A DNA stretch of 64,000 nucleotides, from NCBI GenBank assembly GCA_011800155.1, contig CM022376.1, forward strand, positions 496,001 to 560,000. Reading direction: 5' to 3'. The notes beneath the pieces are model-generated. The model was not told the origin of the DNA and did not search any database. It was given only the letters and a program-made list of their open reading frames with translations. Below, in pieces: positions 33,177-44,106 of the stretch. This stretch comes from Flammulina velutipes (taxonomy: Eukaryota; Basidiomycota; Agaricomycetes; Agaricales; Physalacriaceae). A program made the translations under genes and the position numbers. Within the stretch, counting starts at the first letter, position 1. Each line of letters opens with the position of its first letter.

Positions 33177-33884
33177 TTTTGAACCGACGACTTGGGGGGA
33201 AAAAGGAAAGGATACGGAATATTTGGAACCGGTTGCTGGGAGTGTAATGCAAATAGCGGAGTTCGAAGTATATTTGAAAATAGCTGGAGAATGCGGAAAA
33301 TCACGACCTGCACCACACCAGACAGTGAGCTTGTCAAGCATTGTAAACCACGAAACCACAATAATCTGGGATTCTATATGAAGGATGTGAGATTCACTGC
33401 CTAGAGAAATGGAGAGAAGATGAGGGAGCTAGGATTGAACATGAGAGAGACTGGATAGAAAACAAAGAAGATAGGATGAAAGATGAACGAAATGAGAGTG
33501 ATGTTGGAAAACACAGGCTTGAAGATAAAGGAAATGAGACAGACGACGAAGATAACTGAATCAATGACGACGGAAAGCAGTTTAAAGTCAAGAAAAGCCA
33601 GATAGTAGATAAAGGTCTCCGTCTTGAAGTCAAAGCGAGCTATAAGGAAAACGAAGGACTGGATTGTGCGCAACGAAGGCAAGTTCGGATCATTTTTAAT
33701 CTAAGATGAATCAGAGCCGTGATCACGCCTCGAAAACGAAGGTAATGCCGTGATCACGCCTCGAAGACGAAGGAAATGCCCAAATTCAAGGTGTTTGGAT
33801 TATTGTCCAATAAGGACACCCATATCCTTGATGCTTTCATAGGTATGTTTTCTTCCCCTTCCGCTTGAGGATATCTCTTACAGA
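33177..33884. other. Spacer with low-complexity sequence
   Basis: The stretch 33400-33700 is purine-rich on the plus strand (GAGA/GGAA-rich) and produces spurious Ser/Phe-rich frames on the minus strand. No gene is supported. The presumed promoter of the Cys-rich gene lies in 33177-33400. Confidence 0.4.
33716..33777 (+). repeat. 31-bp tandem duplication
   Basis: Two copies of GCCGTGATCACGCCTCGAA(A/G) followed by ACGAAGG(T/A)AAT. Each contains the palindrome TGATCA. It lies at the point where the FunK1 kinase homology begins. Confidence 0.85.
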
Positions 33885-34652
33885 CTTGTCATAGCTCATC
33901 GCAAAGCCTACGAACTCGGAATTCTTCATCGCGACATCTCATTTGGCAACATTGTCATTTATAATGGGCGTGGACTTCTAATTGACTGGGACCTGCCTGT
34001 CGATGCTCCGAAACGTGGCGTTAGAGCACCTGTACGCACAGTGAGTTTCTTTGGATTGTCGTCGTCCTCTAGATCTTGCTTATGCTAGCAGGGATCTTGG
34101 CAATTCCTATCCATCGGGCTCCTTGAGAACCCATCCAAACTCCATGATGTTGCAGATGACATCGAGTCGTTCGTTTATGTCATGCTCTGGACCGCTGCCC
34201 ATTATGCGCATAGCAAACTTTCGGCGGTAAAACGTGCTGCGTTTCTAATGCAGTTCGACTACAACAGATTGTCGCCTGAAGCGCCTAAGGAGCTCATGGT
34301 GTTACTTGGTCGATCAACGGTGATTGGCATGGCCGGTCTGAATCTGGTTTCAAAAGACTTGAGTACTATCCTCTTAAACCTTTTTGTGGCACTGAAACAT
34401 AAGCACGAGTATGCGTATGCCTGGAGGGACAAAGAGAGTGATGAGGAGGTGAAGGAACTGCAGGAACGCATGCTGACACACGGCTGGATGGAGAATCTGT
34501 TGGAGACGGCACTGCGGAATACGGATTGGCAACAAATGTCTGATGGAGCCAAAAAGCAGCCGGTGGAATACGATGTGGAGGACGACGCAAACAAATGGAA
34601 AATGGGAGCAAACGGGACTTTATTTATTCGAGACAGCCGACAAACGTGCTAG
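33885..34652 (+). pseudogene. FunK1-type protein kinase, 5'-truncated
   Basis: The sequence opens inside the kinase domain with LVIAHRKAYELGILHRDISF, containing the catalytic loop HRD, then NIVIYNGRGLLIDWDLPVD, where the metal-binding motif is DWD as in the fungal FunK1 group. An intron (GTGAGTTTCT...GCTAGCAG, about 34041-34091) joins to GSWQFLSIGLLENPSKLHDV and the C-lobe (DDIESFVYVMLWTAAHYAHS) to a stop at 34652. The N-lobe with the glycine loop and Lys is missing, and a stop lies just upstream of the homology in the frame expected. Agarics carry many FunK1 kinases of unknown substrate; this one is most likely a fragment. Confidence 0.75.
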
Positions 34653-34850
34653 ATATGATATTGCAATTTGACGTGGTTTGAGACAAATTGTCTATGTACG
34701 TCTGATCTATTCTTAACGATGTTTGTGCTCCATTGACACTGGACACACCAGGTTGATTTGTTTGTTGATCCCGATGTTCATGCGACATCGCGCGCATAAC
34801 CTATCCACTTCTACCATTATCCTCAGAAATAGAAATGGAGCAAGAAATAT

Positions 34851-34867
34851 CACACACACACACACAA
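34851..34867. repeat. (CA)n microsatellite
   Basis: About eight CA units between the kinase fragment and the orphan DUF6535 module. Confidence 0.85.
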
Positions 34868-34986
34868 TGTACAGCCGGCGCCGGACGCGGATCCAGCTCG
34901 ACGTTGGGCTTGTCGCCGATGGCGGTGCCGCAGCGACCAAAAGGAAAGATTGAACGGTGTCACATGATCGTTCCATGTCCTAAAGA

Positions 34987-35300
34987 CGAATCGGAAAGAA
35001 TGAAGGTCGGACTCGCGATTTTAGACGAGTTCTTTGCGACTTTCAATCAGGTTAGTCTTTCTGTCGATTTTCGCTCCGAATATGTGTTGATGAACTTGAA
35101 TCTCGACAGTCTGCCCCTAGCCATTCCGTTTCTAGCTGGGAGCGCATTCCACGTTTCTTCCTGAGCATTGGTAGAATCTTCCGTCGTCTACCATCAGACG
35201 TGGCGGACATGGAGCTTGGTTTCCGACCATCTGGTACTAGTAGAGTGCCACGGGTCTGACCATTCACGCCACACTGATGATGCTCCACACTTTCTCAGCC
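34987..35300 (+). pseudogene. Orphan C-terminal fragment of a DUF6535 gene
   Basis: The region encodes ESERMKVGLAILDEFFATFN, then a donor GTTAGTCTTTCTGTC and an acceptor CTCGACAG at the positions of intron 3 in copies 2 and 3, then SAPSHSVSSWERIPRFFLSI and DVADMELGF. Exons 1-3 are absent upstream. The spliced frame stops soon after (SGTSRVPRV) and the unspliced frame stops after FHVSS, so it is dead. It marks an older DUF6535 copy at this spot. Confidence 0.8.
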
Positions 35301-36401
35301 CCCACTTTCGCCCTCTGTCTCGCATCCTTCAAGTTATCACTCGAACGTATCTAGTACACCCTCATCGGATGCGGGTTGAAGGCTTTACTACTACATTTAT
35401 GATTCGTATCATATACTCACCAGCGCTACCAAGACGAAATGTGGCGTTGATCAGACTTTTGCCTGCATGGTCTAGGAATGATGCATTCAGATCTTACATA
35501 AACAAAGTAGAGAGTACATTGTCCAGAAAGTCGCGTAAAACGAGCATCCTATTTATATATCCGACGCGCTTGACGCGTTCCGTGTATGCAATAGGTCCGC
35601 GGAAGTACATTTCTGAACAATACCGCGTGCAGCTGACTCGAGAGTGTAAGTACCTGTTGAATAGAGTGAGTAGCCGTAGCACACATCGCCGTCGAACTGA
35701 CGCACGCAGGAGCAAAACTTTGTCTATAGGGTCCTCGTAGCGCAGCTAAGACGCGCGGACGGCTCAGAGGATGTGGGTAAACCATGGAAAGCCACTTGGG
35801 AGCCAGGATGGTAAGGCGGGCGAGCATGGAATGCGTCCAAGAAGAATGACAGACGGGTCCGGTGTGGCTAGGGTTACTGCAGGATGACAAGCAATGTTGG
35901 CGTAACGAAGGAGATGGCCAGAGCATGGCGAAGAACTGGGTTGACTGGTCAGAGGTGCAGATTTTGTCGATAAGAACGCTTAGACACACCTTTCGTTGGT
36001 AGATGGATGGCCGTCCTGAACAGGCCCTGGAACGATGGCAAAGGTGCTTTCTCCGTCGCATCGAGTATCTAACAGCGAGTTCAGCTCTCGACAAGGGCGA
36101 AGACCAAGGGACAGCACCTCCATTGAGCATCGACGAGAAACCTGGGCATTCGTTACGAAAACGCGGTACTTAGGAACGAGAGCGAAAGTCGTTCAAGATG
36201 GACGGATAGAGGCCCGAATGTCGCGTACGAGTGAGACGGATGGGGTCATCGTGCAACGGCAAGCGACGTTGATGGCTGGCAAGAGCATGGTGGAAAACTG
36301 GCTCTAACGCTCAGCAGGGATGTTAACATCGAGATGAATACTTAAACGTACCAGGTCGTGAAGGCGTCTTTCTCCTCGCTGTCGCCATTGTCGAAAGAAT
36401 C

Positions 36402-36464
36402 CATGATCGTCGTGGTCGGAAGGAAAGAGTCGACCGGCTGTTCCATCCTCCTCGACTATATGCG
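36402..36464 (+). repeat. Dispersed hairpin repeat, copy C
   Basis: CATGATCGTCGTGGTCGGAA, GGAAAGAGTCGACCGG, then CCATCCTCCTCGACTATATGCG-like sequence (tail TCGACTATATGCG). The second arm is shortened relative to copies D and E. Confidence 0.55.
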
Positions 36465-36710
36465 TGCAATTGACCAGCCTTCTCGTGGTTCAAGCCTCTT
36501 ACGCGTATGTGCATGGTGACATGGCTAGCTCGAGCGGTTAGTATCAGCCTGCGTCGAGTTGAACGTTTACTAGACGCACCTTCATAGCTCCAAGATAGCG
36601 CTAGCCAGGATGTCCAAGTTCATCGACGTGTCTCTGGTAGTCGTGAACAATGGCAAAGGTGCTTTCCACGTCGTTGTCGCCGTCGTCGAGCAACATCAGA
36701 AAGAAAGGAC

Positions 36711-36787
36711 ATGGTGGTGGTCGGGATCAAAGAGTCGGTCAGTCGATCCACCTTGCTTCCGACCACCATCATCCTCGACTATATGCG
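36711..36787 (+). repeat. Dispersed hairpin repeat, copy D
   Basis: The best example: ATGGTGGTGGTCGGGATCAA, spacer, GCTTCCGACCACCATCATCC, TCGACTATATGCG. The arms GGTGGTCGGGA and TTCCGACCACC pair almost perfectly around a loop of about 35 nt. It lies 0.9 kb upstream of DUF6535 copy 2. Confidence 0.7.
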
Positions 36788-37675
36788 CTGTTTAATTCAT
36801 CTACTCGCTGGTGGCGTCTGTCCTGGCTTTGAGTAATGGTGCGCTGTCGGTCTTGCTCGCCATTCGTAACGCTGACCGCAACCAGCAAATCCATCATCTC
36901 TTTGTATCTCAGACGCGAAAATTGGAGTCTTGTCACCGATACTGGTCGCCATGAAGAAGAAGACGACCCACGCTCAATACCTCGCAGAACGGTATTATCT
37001 TTTGGCCCCATTGGGGACGTCGTCGATATAGCCTTTACCAGGCCTCAACGACGACATTTTGCCCATCTGCGTTTGTTCTTCCGCTGGATGGACCAAACGC
37101 AGGACCATCGTAAGACCAGTCGACCTGAAGAGTACGATGTTCAACGGGGACACGATGCACCCGGCGAGGACGACTATTCATCTGCAGCAAAGTACGCGAC
37201 CGACTTTCCGACCATCGTCTCCGCTGCTACGTGGAAAAGATGCCCGCGAGGATTCCAGACTGTACGAACTCGCCCAACGATAGGAAAGGCGCATCCAGTA
37301 TCATCGACTCATCCTTAGCCCAGCCGCACCAACATCCTCCCGGCAAGCACCAGCTGCGTCTTCTTGTAAAATTGCGAAAGGTGGGACAAACGCTCTTCAG
37401 CCAATGTCTTTGTCGGTTATATCGTCGCGCCACCGGAAATAATGAAAAATGGGGAAACCGTGTTGAAGTAGGTGAGCTCCGTGCTATTTATCTCGCGCAC
37501 TACACGCGCTGACATCTTCCTCTAGCTGTGCTTTTGTATATAGAATCAATAGAAGACATCTTGAGTCTATACACGCTGTGAAATCTATTGCGCGCTTAAC
37601 CAAACTCGCACAGCCTATGTAGATGTTCCGATATAAGCGCCTTCCCAGCCTCACAGCTCTTCCTCTCCCACCTCC

Positions 37676-40600
37676 ATGTCGTCTTCACCCAGACTCCGGG
37701 GGTTTCGACACTCGCGATCCCGCTCTGCGAGCAACGTTTCTTTTCGTTCTGCAGGTTCATCGCCGTATCGTAATACCGGACAACAAACTTCCGAAACTGG
37801 CCGTTGTTCACCAAGGCGCCAACGTTCAAGTTCACCTGCCCGCCCCAACAGCACTCGCTCACGCACTCCATCCCCTAGTCGTCCAGCTCCCAGGAAGCGT
37901 TTTGGCTTGAACGTCCCAACCAATCAACCTAGATTTGTCGGTCAGTCTTATTGTTTCGCATCCCTTGCTTGGGCTGACAGTGCGCGCAGGAAAGTTTGAC
38001 TTTGAGGATAAGTACCCGGAGGACCCCATCAACGAAGAGATGGGGCCCAATGCTCGTGTATGGCGAGCGTTCCTCGACGAGTGCGAGGTGTTCGATGCCG
38101 ATATGGTCACCGAGGCCCGAGATGGTCTCGATTTACATTTGGTTTTTGTATGTCCTTTCTTCTGATAGTTTCATGATTTCTCACATCATCTATAGGCTGG
38201 TCTCTTTTCCGCTGTTCTCACCACCTTTGTTGCCCAAACGTCCCAGGCCCTTTCCACCAACTTTCCGTCCGTCTCGACGTCTCTTTTGGTTGAGATGGTT
38301 GCCCTTCAGCGTGCGCAGATCAATGGTTCCCCCATCGATACCATTCCAGTTAGCGACACGACTGCCGGGCCTTCCAGCTTCGACATTTGGGTCAATGCGC
38401 TCTGGTTTACCAGTCTCGCACTCAGCCTCGGTACAGCGTTGATCACTGTGCTGGTGAAACAGTGGCTCTACCAGTACATGTCGATGATTTCCGGTACGGC
38501 TCGTGATCGCAGCCTCATCCGTCACTATCGGTTCGATGGCCTACAGCGATGGCACGTCCTCACCATTATCGGAACCCTTCCCGTCCTCCTACACATTGCG
38601 CTGGGACTATTCCTGGCGGGCCTCGTCGTATTCCTCATCCCTCTCAATCTACCTCTTGCGTTTATCATTGGATTCATCACCCTCATCATCTACGTGACAT
38701 ACATCGTGTCCAATATCCTTCCACTCGTCTACACCCATTGTCCCTACAGAACCCCCTTCTCAGATATCTTGAATGTACTCATGCATCCCATCCGAACTTT
38801 ACCTTCCTTGGCGCGAGCACAAATATGCAAGATTTTCCCATCCTTCGCGATGACGTCTCCCCAGGAGGCATTCAAGACACTTAAAGAAGCTGAACGTATT
38901 GCTTCCACCGGTGATGAAGTCGCAGAGGATGTTGCTTCCAGCGCTCTCTTGTGGCTTCATCGGATGACATCGAATCCACCAACAAGGAGGGTTATACAGG
39001 AGTCCTTGGGATGTCTTTCTCATGCTATGTCTAAGAGGATTGAAGACATCTCTGAATGGTCACCATTCCTGAATGATGAAATGGTCCAGCTGAACGAGGA
39101 GGGCTGCTCAATCATCCAGGGGCAGGAAAAGCGCGTTGAGAGGCTTTTGCGCGGTTCAATGCGGTACCCTCTGTTCGGCGGCAACTGGCAGCTGGATCCA
39201 AATGCCTTTGAGCTCCCGTTTCAGACAGTTGCCGCTCTTCTCTCCCGTAATCGCGATATCATCGTAAAAATGGAATCACAAACATGGAACCGTGATCAGT
39301 TCTTCGTGTATCTTATCCGACAACACCTCCATGGACAGCCCATCCATTTTCCATCTGCACTTTGGGTTCGCCTCTTATCTCCCATGTATACCGATGGTGT
39401 ACCGCCACTCACTGCTATCGAGGATGATATATTCCTTCTATCCCTCTGCAACCTTTCCCTTCAGAACTTGTTCTCAACTGCACCAATAATCAGACCATTT
39501 TCCAGACCTGTGGAGATTACAGATCATGCAGTGCCTCTATTCCAGTTCGTCGTCGATCTTATAGCTGCACGATTGGGAAATGTCCGTCCTGCAGACTCCT
39601 TCGAATCCGAGGCGCTCACAAAGTTGTTCATCATCCACGACTACGCTATATCACACCTTCATTCAGTGGACAGTTTTGACACCGCTCTTTCTGTTATGGA
39701 TTGTATCTGGAGAAAAATTTCTTGGTTCAAAATGCTCTCGAAGAATGACACTCAAGCCTTATGTGAACGGGCGGAGAATGTCGTCCTCCAGAAGCTAACA
39801 TTGGAAGATGGTCGGTGGGACAGCTCGAACGACAACCTACTGACCTGCTATGGTTACATTCTTGACACCTACCAGACCTTCTGTCATTCACATATCTCCA
39901 GCCCCGAATTCTCCCGGAGGCTAGTTTCTGACTTCTGCTCATCATTGAAGACTACCTCATACGCTACATATTCTGATTTCAATGCCTTGCAGACAATATT
40001 CTGCCAGCATGGCTCAAATGTGTCGGTCTACTTCACCCTCTTACTTAGATCACCTATCTTCACCACTCGGACTCTGACTTCTCTTTCTTCCTCTCGGGAA
40101 TGCCTGTATCCTGTAGTGACAGCGTTTATATCTCACTTTACTGGAAGTGATGCCCTACATCGAGTGGATGCCCTTCGATGCATGGATGACCTTTCTGCAG
40201 ACCCGCAACGGCTTTACACCGTCTGTCGAGTCATTGCATTGGGTAATAACTGGCTCTTCTATCCAGAGTATCGGGAGCACGGGGGGGAGGATGCCAGACA
40301 ACATCTTCTCCAATTGGTGCGTTTTGATCCTACTCATGCCGTCTGGATGCAGCGCGCGCACTACATGAGCATTGACCCTCGAGATTGGCCATACCTTTGT
40401 TTTACGGACGAAGATTTGGATGATGAAGCAACACTTGCAGAGATCAACGAAAGAATGAAGGTAGGACTTGCGATATTAGACGAGTTCTTCGCGTCCTTCA
40501 ATCAGGTTAGTTTTTCTGTCGATCTTCGCCCCGGATTTGTGTTGACGAAGTCAAATCTCGACAGTCCTCTCGCCGTTCAGTTTCTAGGTGGGAGCGCATT

Positions 40601-40900
40601 CGATGCTTCGTCCCGAGCATTGGTAGAATCTTCCGTCCTCCGCCCTCAGATGTGGAGCTTGGTCTTCAACCATCCAACGGAGTTGATAACTCGCGCCACA
40701 TTGCTACCGCTGCCCCACATTCCTCCCTCCCTCCACAAAACACCTCCCCCGAGCTGCTCCGGGAAAGTGGGTCTTCCATGTCTCCAAAGGTGAATCCAGA
40801 TGCGGAAGCGTCCGGTATATCCATGCATTCGGAAGCTCATATTTCAATGAGCCCGCCGAGCGCCCCTCCTTTGTCTGACGGCACACCAGCCGTCGTCTGA
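37676..40900 (+). CDS. DUF6535 membrane protein, copy 2
   Basis: Exons are 37676-37940, 37990-38147, 38196-40505 and 40565-40900. Exon 1 encodes an SR-rich segment (MSSSPRLRG, FRHSRSRSASNVSFRS) ending KRFGLNVPTNQPRFVG. Exon 2 encodes KFDFEDKYPEDPINEEMGPN...LDLHLVF. Exon 3 has four membrane segments, near AGLFSAVLTTF, LWFTSLALSLGTALITVLV, VLTIIGTLPVLLHIALGLF and IGFITLIIYVTYIVSNIL, with ISGTARDRSLIRHYRF between 2 and 3, then a large soluble region (TLKEAERIASTGDEVAEDV, DPRDWPYL, VGLAILDEFFASFNQ). Splicing of the 59-nt intron 3 shifts to SSRRSVSRWERIRCFVPSIG...MSPPSAPPLSDGTPAVV. Total about 1,020 residues. Four helices plus a large domain suggest a membrane-anchored protein; function is unknown. 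No inactivating lesion is visible. Confidence 0.88.
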
Positions 40901-41412
40901 AGAAGTGTCTGACATATTTCTTCATTGGCGCCACATCACGAACCTAGGTGTCGACGGGGCCACGGCATCCCAGTGAGAGCCCCTGAATCATCTTGAGCAC
41001 CGCTATGGATATTTATTGCTGCCCAATGCAGTATCTGGAACTAGCAGATACTTATTAAACAGAGATATACACAGCTACACACTTACCTACCTACCACTCT
41101 GTCTAGTGTCAATGAATAGGAAGTACCGAGCCAACGGCTCCAGTAAGTCGAGGAAATAAATCCCGCACCAGCCTACGTGCAAATACTGAACACCCATTAT
41201 GACCATTCCACTCTCGTCGCTCCCAAACAATGTAAAGGTCCGCGTTCGATACATCCAGGCCTCTCGCCTATCCTGGAATCCAATCATAAACATCCCCTCC
41301 AGAGTCCAGTCTGTCCGGCCGAATGATGCTCACTAGGGATCTGATATCGCGTGATGGGAGGTGGACAACCGAAGTTGCTAGTTATAAGGATGGTTGATGG
41401 GACGCGTTTGTC

Positions 41413-41643
41413 CTAACATAGGCTTCGTCTTTCCGTAAAGATGTCGATAACGATTCCAGGTAGCACAACTCGACAACCGTCAGCTGTTCCATGCCATGAT
41501 CGCACTCTCCATTGAACAGCTCGAACCCAACTGCGCGGTGTGCAAAGGAGACGCGGAGGACATCGCCTTCGAGGGAGAGCGCGACTAACCAGGCTTGACA
41601 GTATTTCTATGTCTGGGAAAGACGACGGCGAATGAATCAGCAC
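41413..41643 (-). pseudogene. Decayed gene remnant shared by duplication units
   Basis: The minus strand encodes LEGDVLRVSFAHRAVGFELF and VVELCYLESLSTSLRK. Corresponding DNA at about 48080-48240 (GTCGATAACGACTCAAGGTG, CACCGCGCATTTGGGCTCGA on the appropriate strands) is similar but frameshifted. It appears to be a remnant of a gene that once followed each DUF6535 copy. Family unknown. Confidence 0.4.
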
Positions 41644-42840
41644 TCGTTGGCGCGTTTAGACCTAAAACGTGACAACGACAAGAGGGCAAGCTCAAGATTC
41701 TTCCACTGTTTCGATTCTATGACTTATACGCATATGTCGTGCAAGCTGTGGTTCTGGTCTGGGAAACGTCAGCATGACTCGACGAAATTTACTTTCATAC
41801 CTCGAGTTTTCGTTCGAGAACAAGTGAATAAATGTCTGTGGACGCGTGACCGACAAGTGATTGCCGGAATCATGAACCCCAACGCTGCTAAAACATTAGT
41901 TTGCGGTACTAAAAAGCTAAAGAAGGTCATGCTAACCTCATGTTCCTCTGTTTGAGGAACTCGATAGAAGGGTGACAGGCTACGAAGCGTTAATTTGCCC
42001 TCCCTCTAACACCTCTCGTAAGCCATTGAACAACGAGCTTGCCACGGAAAGACACATACAAAGAGTAGGTAATATTGTTCTGACACGTCTCCCCCCTCTG
42101 GTGTTCTAGTCGTTCCAACATTTTTTGTGCCATGGTGGACGCGTCAAAGCCTGTCCCAGTATCGGTACAGATTGGGTGAACGTGCGTAGGCTCCGAGCGA
42201 GATGTCGTAAGTTATATGGAACTTGGCCTGGTGGAGTCCGTAGGCAGTAACCTATCAGTAAGGATCTGTCTCCCCAACGTTAGCGAGAATTCTGTCCATC
42301 GCGGTCAAAGGCGAACCGAAACTAGGACGTAATGCTATACAGCACCAATCCAGCTCCACGAGACGGCAGACTGGCAAAAAAAAACACAATAATCTTCAAG
42401 AAGGTTAGAAGACGCGGGAGGTTTCCAATAGAGGCAGAATACGCACCTTCAGGCTAAGAGATTGTGTTCTTTCTTCATCGTGCAATAAGTAATACATTGT
42501 CCGGTATGTCTTGAGCACTGAATCCCTGGGAACAGGTGACCCTCAAGATGGTAAAGGCTTCCGGAGCGGCTTGGGCGCGAATGCGACGAAAATCCAATGT
42601 ATTGGGCCCGGGGGTGCATAGAATAGTGGATTGCAGACCGGTAGTTACAGCGAAAATGCTGTGGAATGGCCGATGGTAGTACCATAGTACGCGTTTGCTT
42701 GTCGAATGGGACAATGAGCAGCAAATTCCGCTGGGGAGGATGTTAGACGTACTCTTTGCAGTTCCGCCGGGTCATCATCGAGGTCGCGACCACCGCGCAG
42801 TAAATGGTATGGAGGCGCCTTTGTCGTCATTGCAGATTGC

Positions 42841-42917
42841 TCGTGGTGGTCGGGAACAGAGTCGAGCGATCACCCGCATCCATCCTTCCGACCACCATGA
42901 TCCTCGACGATATGCGT
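42841..42917 (+). repeat. Dispersed hairpin repeat, copy E
   Basis: TCGTGGTGGTCGGGAACAGA, spacer, CCTTCCGACCACCATGATCC, TCGACGATATGCG. The arms pair over 10-11 bp. It lies 1.2 kb upstream of DUF6535 copy 3. Confidence 0.7.
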
Positions 42918-44106
42918 TCAAATTGTCTGGCTGATTGTATCTTCTGGTGTTCCCTTGGCTATGTTGGTGCATATCATGCGCTACTCGTCGTTCGTTAAGC
43001 TTACCGCAATGCGCAGCCTCCTTTCGAATCGGCTTCGAGGACTAGGACAACCTCACCTTCCTCGGATACAGTAAATCACTCCCTACTGGCCCTAGGACGT
43101 GCGACGCTCGCGCGCGCATTCCTCGAGTACTCTACGAGGAAATGGCGTAAAATGTACGCGACACAACGAGGATCTTTGTTCTGGTGCGTATATTTGTCTA
43201 AACTCCCTCCTTCTACTTACAATTCTTGTAGTCTGCCGTTCCAGCGACCTCCCAGGCGCTCCTACGCGCCGTCTCTAGGTGGTCAATGCAGTGCGAGCAG
43301 ATTAACGACACGCCGTCAACTGCGTCAGTGAACCGACAGCTGGGCCCCAAGCCTCTCTCTGTCTGGTTTTTGGACCAGTTTTGTACGTTCTCATCTTCCA
43401 TTGAGTATTCGTCGCTGACAGCAATGGTCCAGACGATCTCTGTACATCCCCACGGAAAACACGGAAACAAGCAGTATCCCAACCGATGCACGTTTGGCGA
43501 GTCGCCTTGGGGTTCTGCGTGCTCCACTCTTCCAACATCGTTCGATTCTCAAATCAGGAAGCGTCATGTTTCCGTTTGGACGCGTCTTCGGCACTAGAGA
43601 ACGAGAACCAAGAGCCGCCTGGCTCCAAACACGAGAGTTATTCAATGGTGCATGCTTTTGGCTGCGTCACCTTTGCAACTAGCAGCGCGTTCGCGAAGGT
43701 TGGAGACGATTGAATGTGTTTCTACTTGCGCTCGGATCCGAGGCGTCCACGTCGCTCTCCGAACGTATTCAAGCAGGTTCGAAGGCAGGAAGAGTAAAAT
43801 ACAGACATGAAAAGGAAAGGATCTGTAGGTGTACATCCTTACCAGTTTGGTAAGCGGAATTCAGTGTTTCCGTCCAACATGTACTGACCTCGTCTTCTAG
43901 CTGTGCTTTTACATGCGCAATCGATATCAGTTTTTTCTTCACTGTCTGGAGTTTCCCAGGGCGTCAATTCTGTTGGGCGCTTACCGAACCTGGCACAGCC
44001 TATGAATAGCTGTATCTGATTGATTATTGCTGACAGAATGAATGTTCCGATGTGAGCGCCTTCCCAGCATCACACCTCTTTGTCTCCCACCACCACATCT
44101 CCCTCC

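Larger units (their letters stand above)
35301..37675. other. Upstream region of DUF6535 copy 2; no gene supported
   Basis: Only short unsupported frames. Holds two hairpin repeats (36402-36464, 36711-36787). The motif GGCAAAGGTGCTTTC occurs at about 36038 and 36653, showing local duplication. The last 200 bp (GCACAGCCTATG..., GATGTTCCGATATAAGCGCC, TTCCCAGCCTCACA) match the region before copy 3 and probably contain the shared promoter. Confidence 0.45.
40901..44106. other. Spacer between DUF6535 copies 2 and 3
   Basis: Contains a decayed minus-strand gene remnant at 41413-41643, a block at 42400-42490 (GAAGACGCGGGAGGTTTCCA, then GCTAAGAGATTGTGTTCTTTC) that recurs at 49040-49135, and hairpin repeat E. 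The 43880-44106 stretch resembles the upstream region of copy 2. No intact gene is supported. Confidence 0.5.

Noticed and set aside
33394..33682. Phe/Ser-rich minus-strand frames as a membrane protein gene.
   Set aside because: They arise from purine-rich low-complexity DNA and overlap in two frames.
40652..40900. Separate small gene at the end of DUF6535 copy 2.
   Set aside because: It is exon 4 of that gene after splicing of the 59-nt intron 3, with matching exons in copies 3, 4 and 5.
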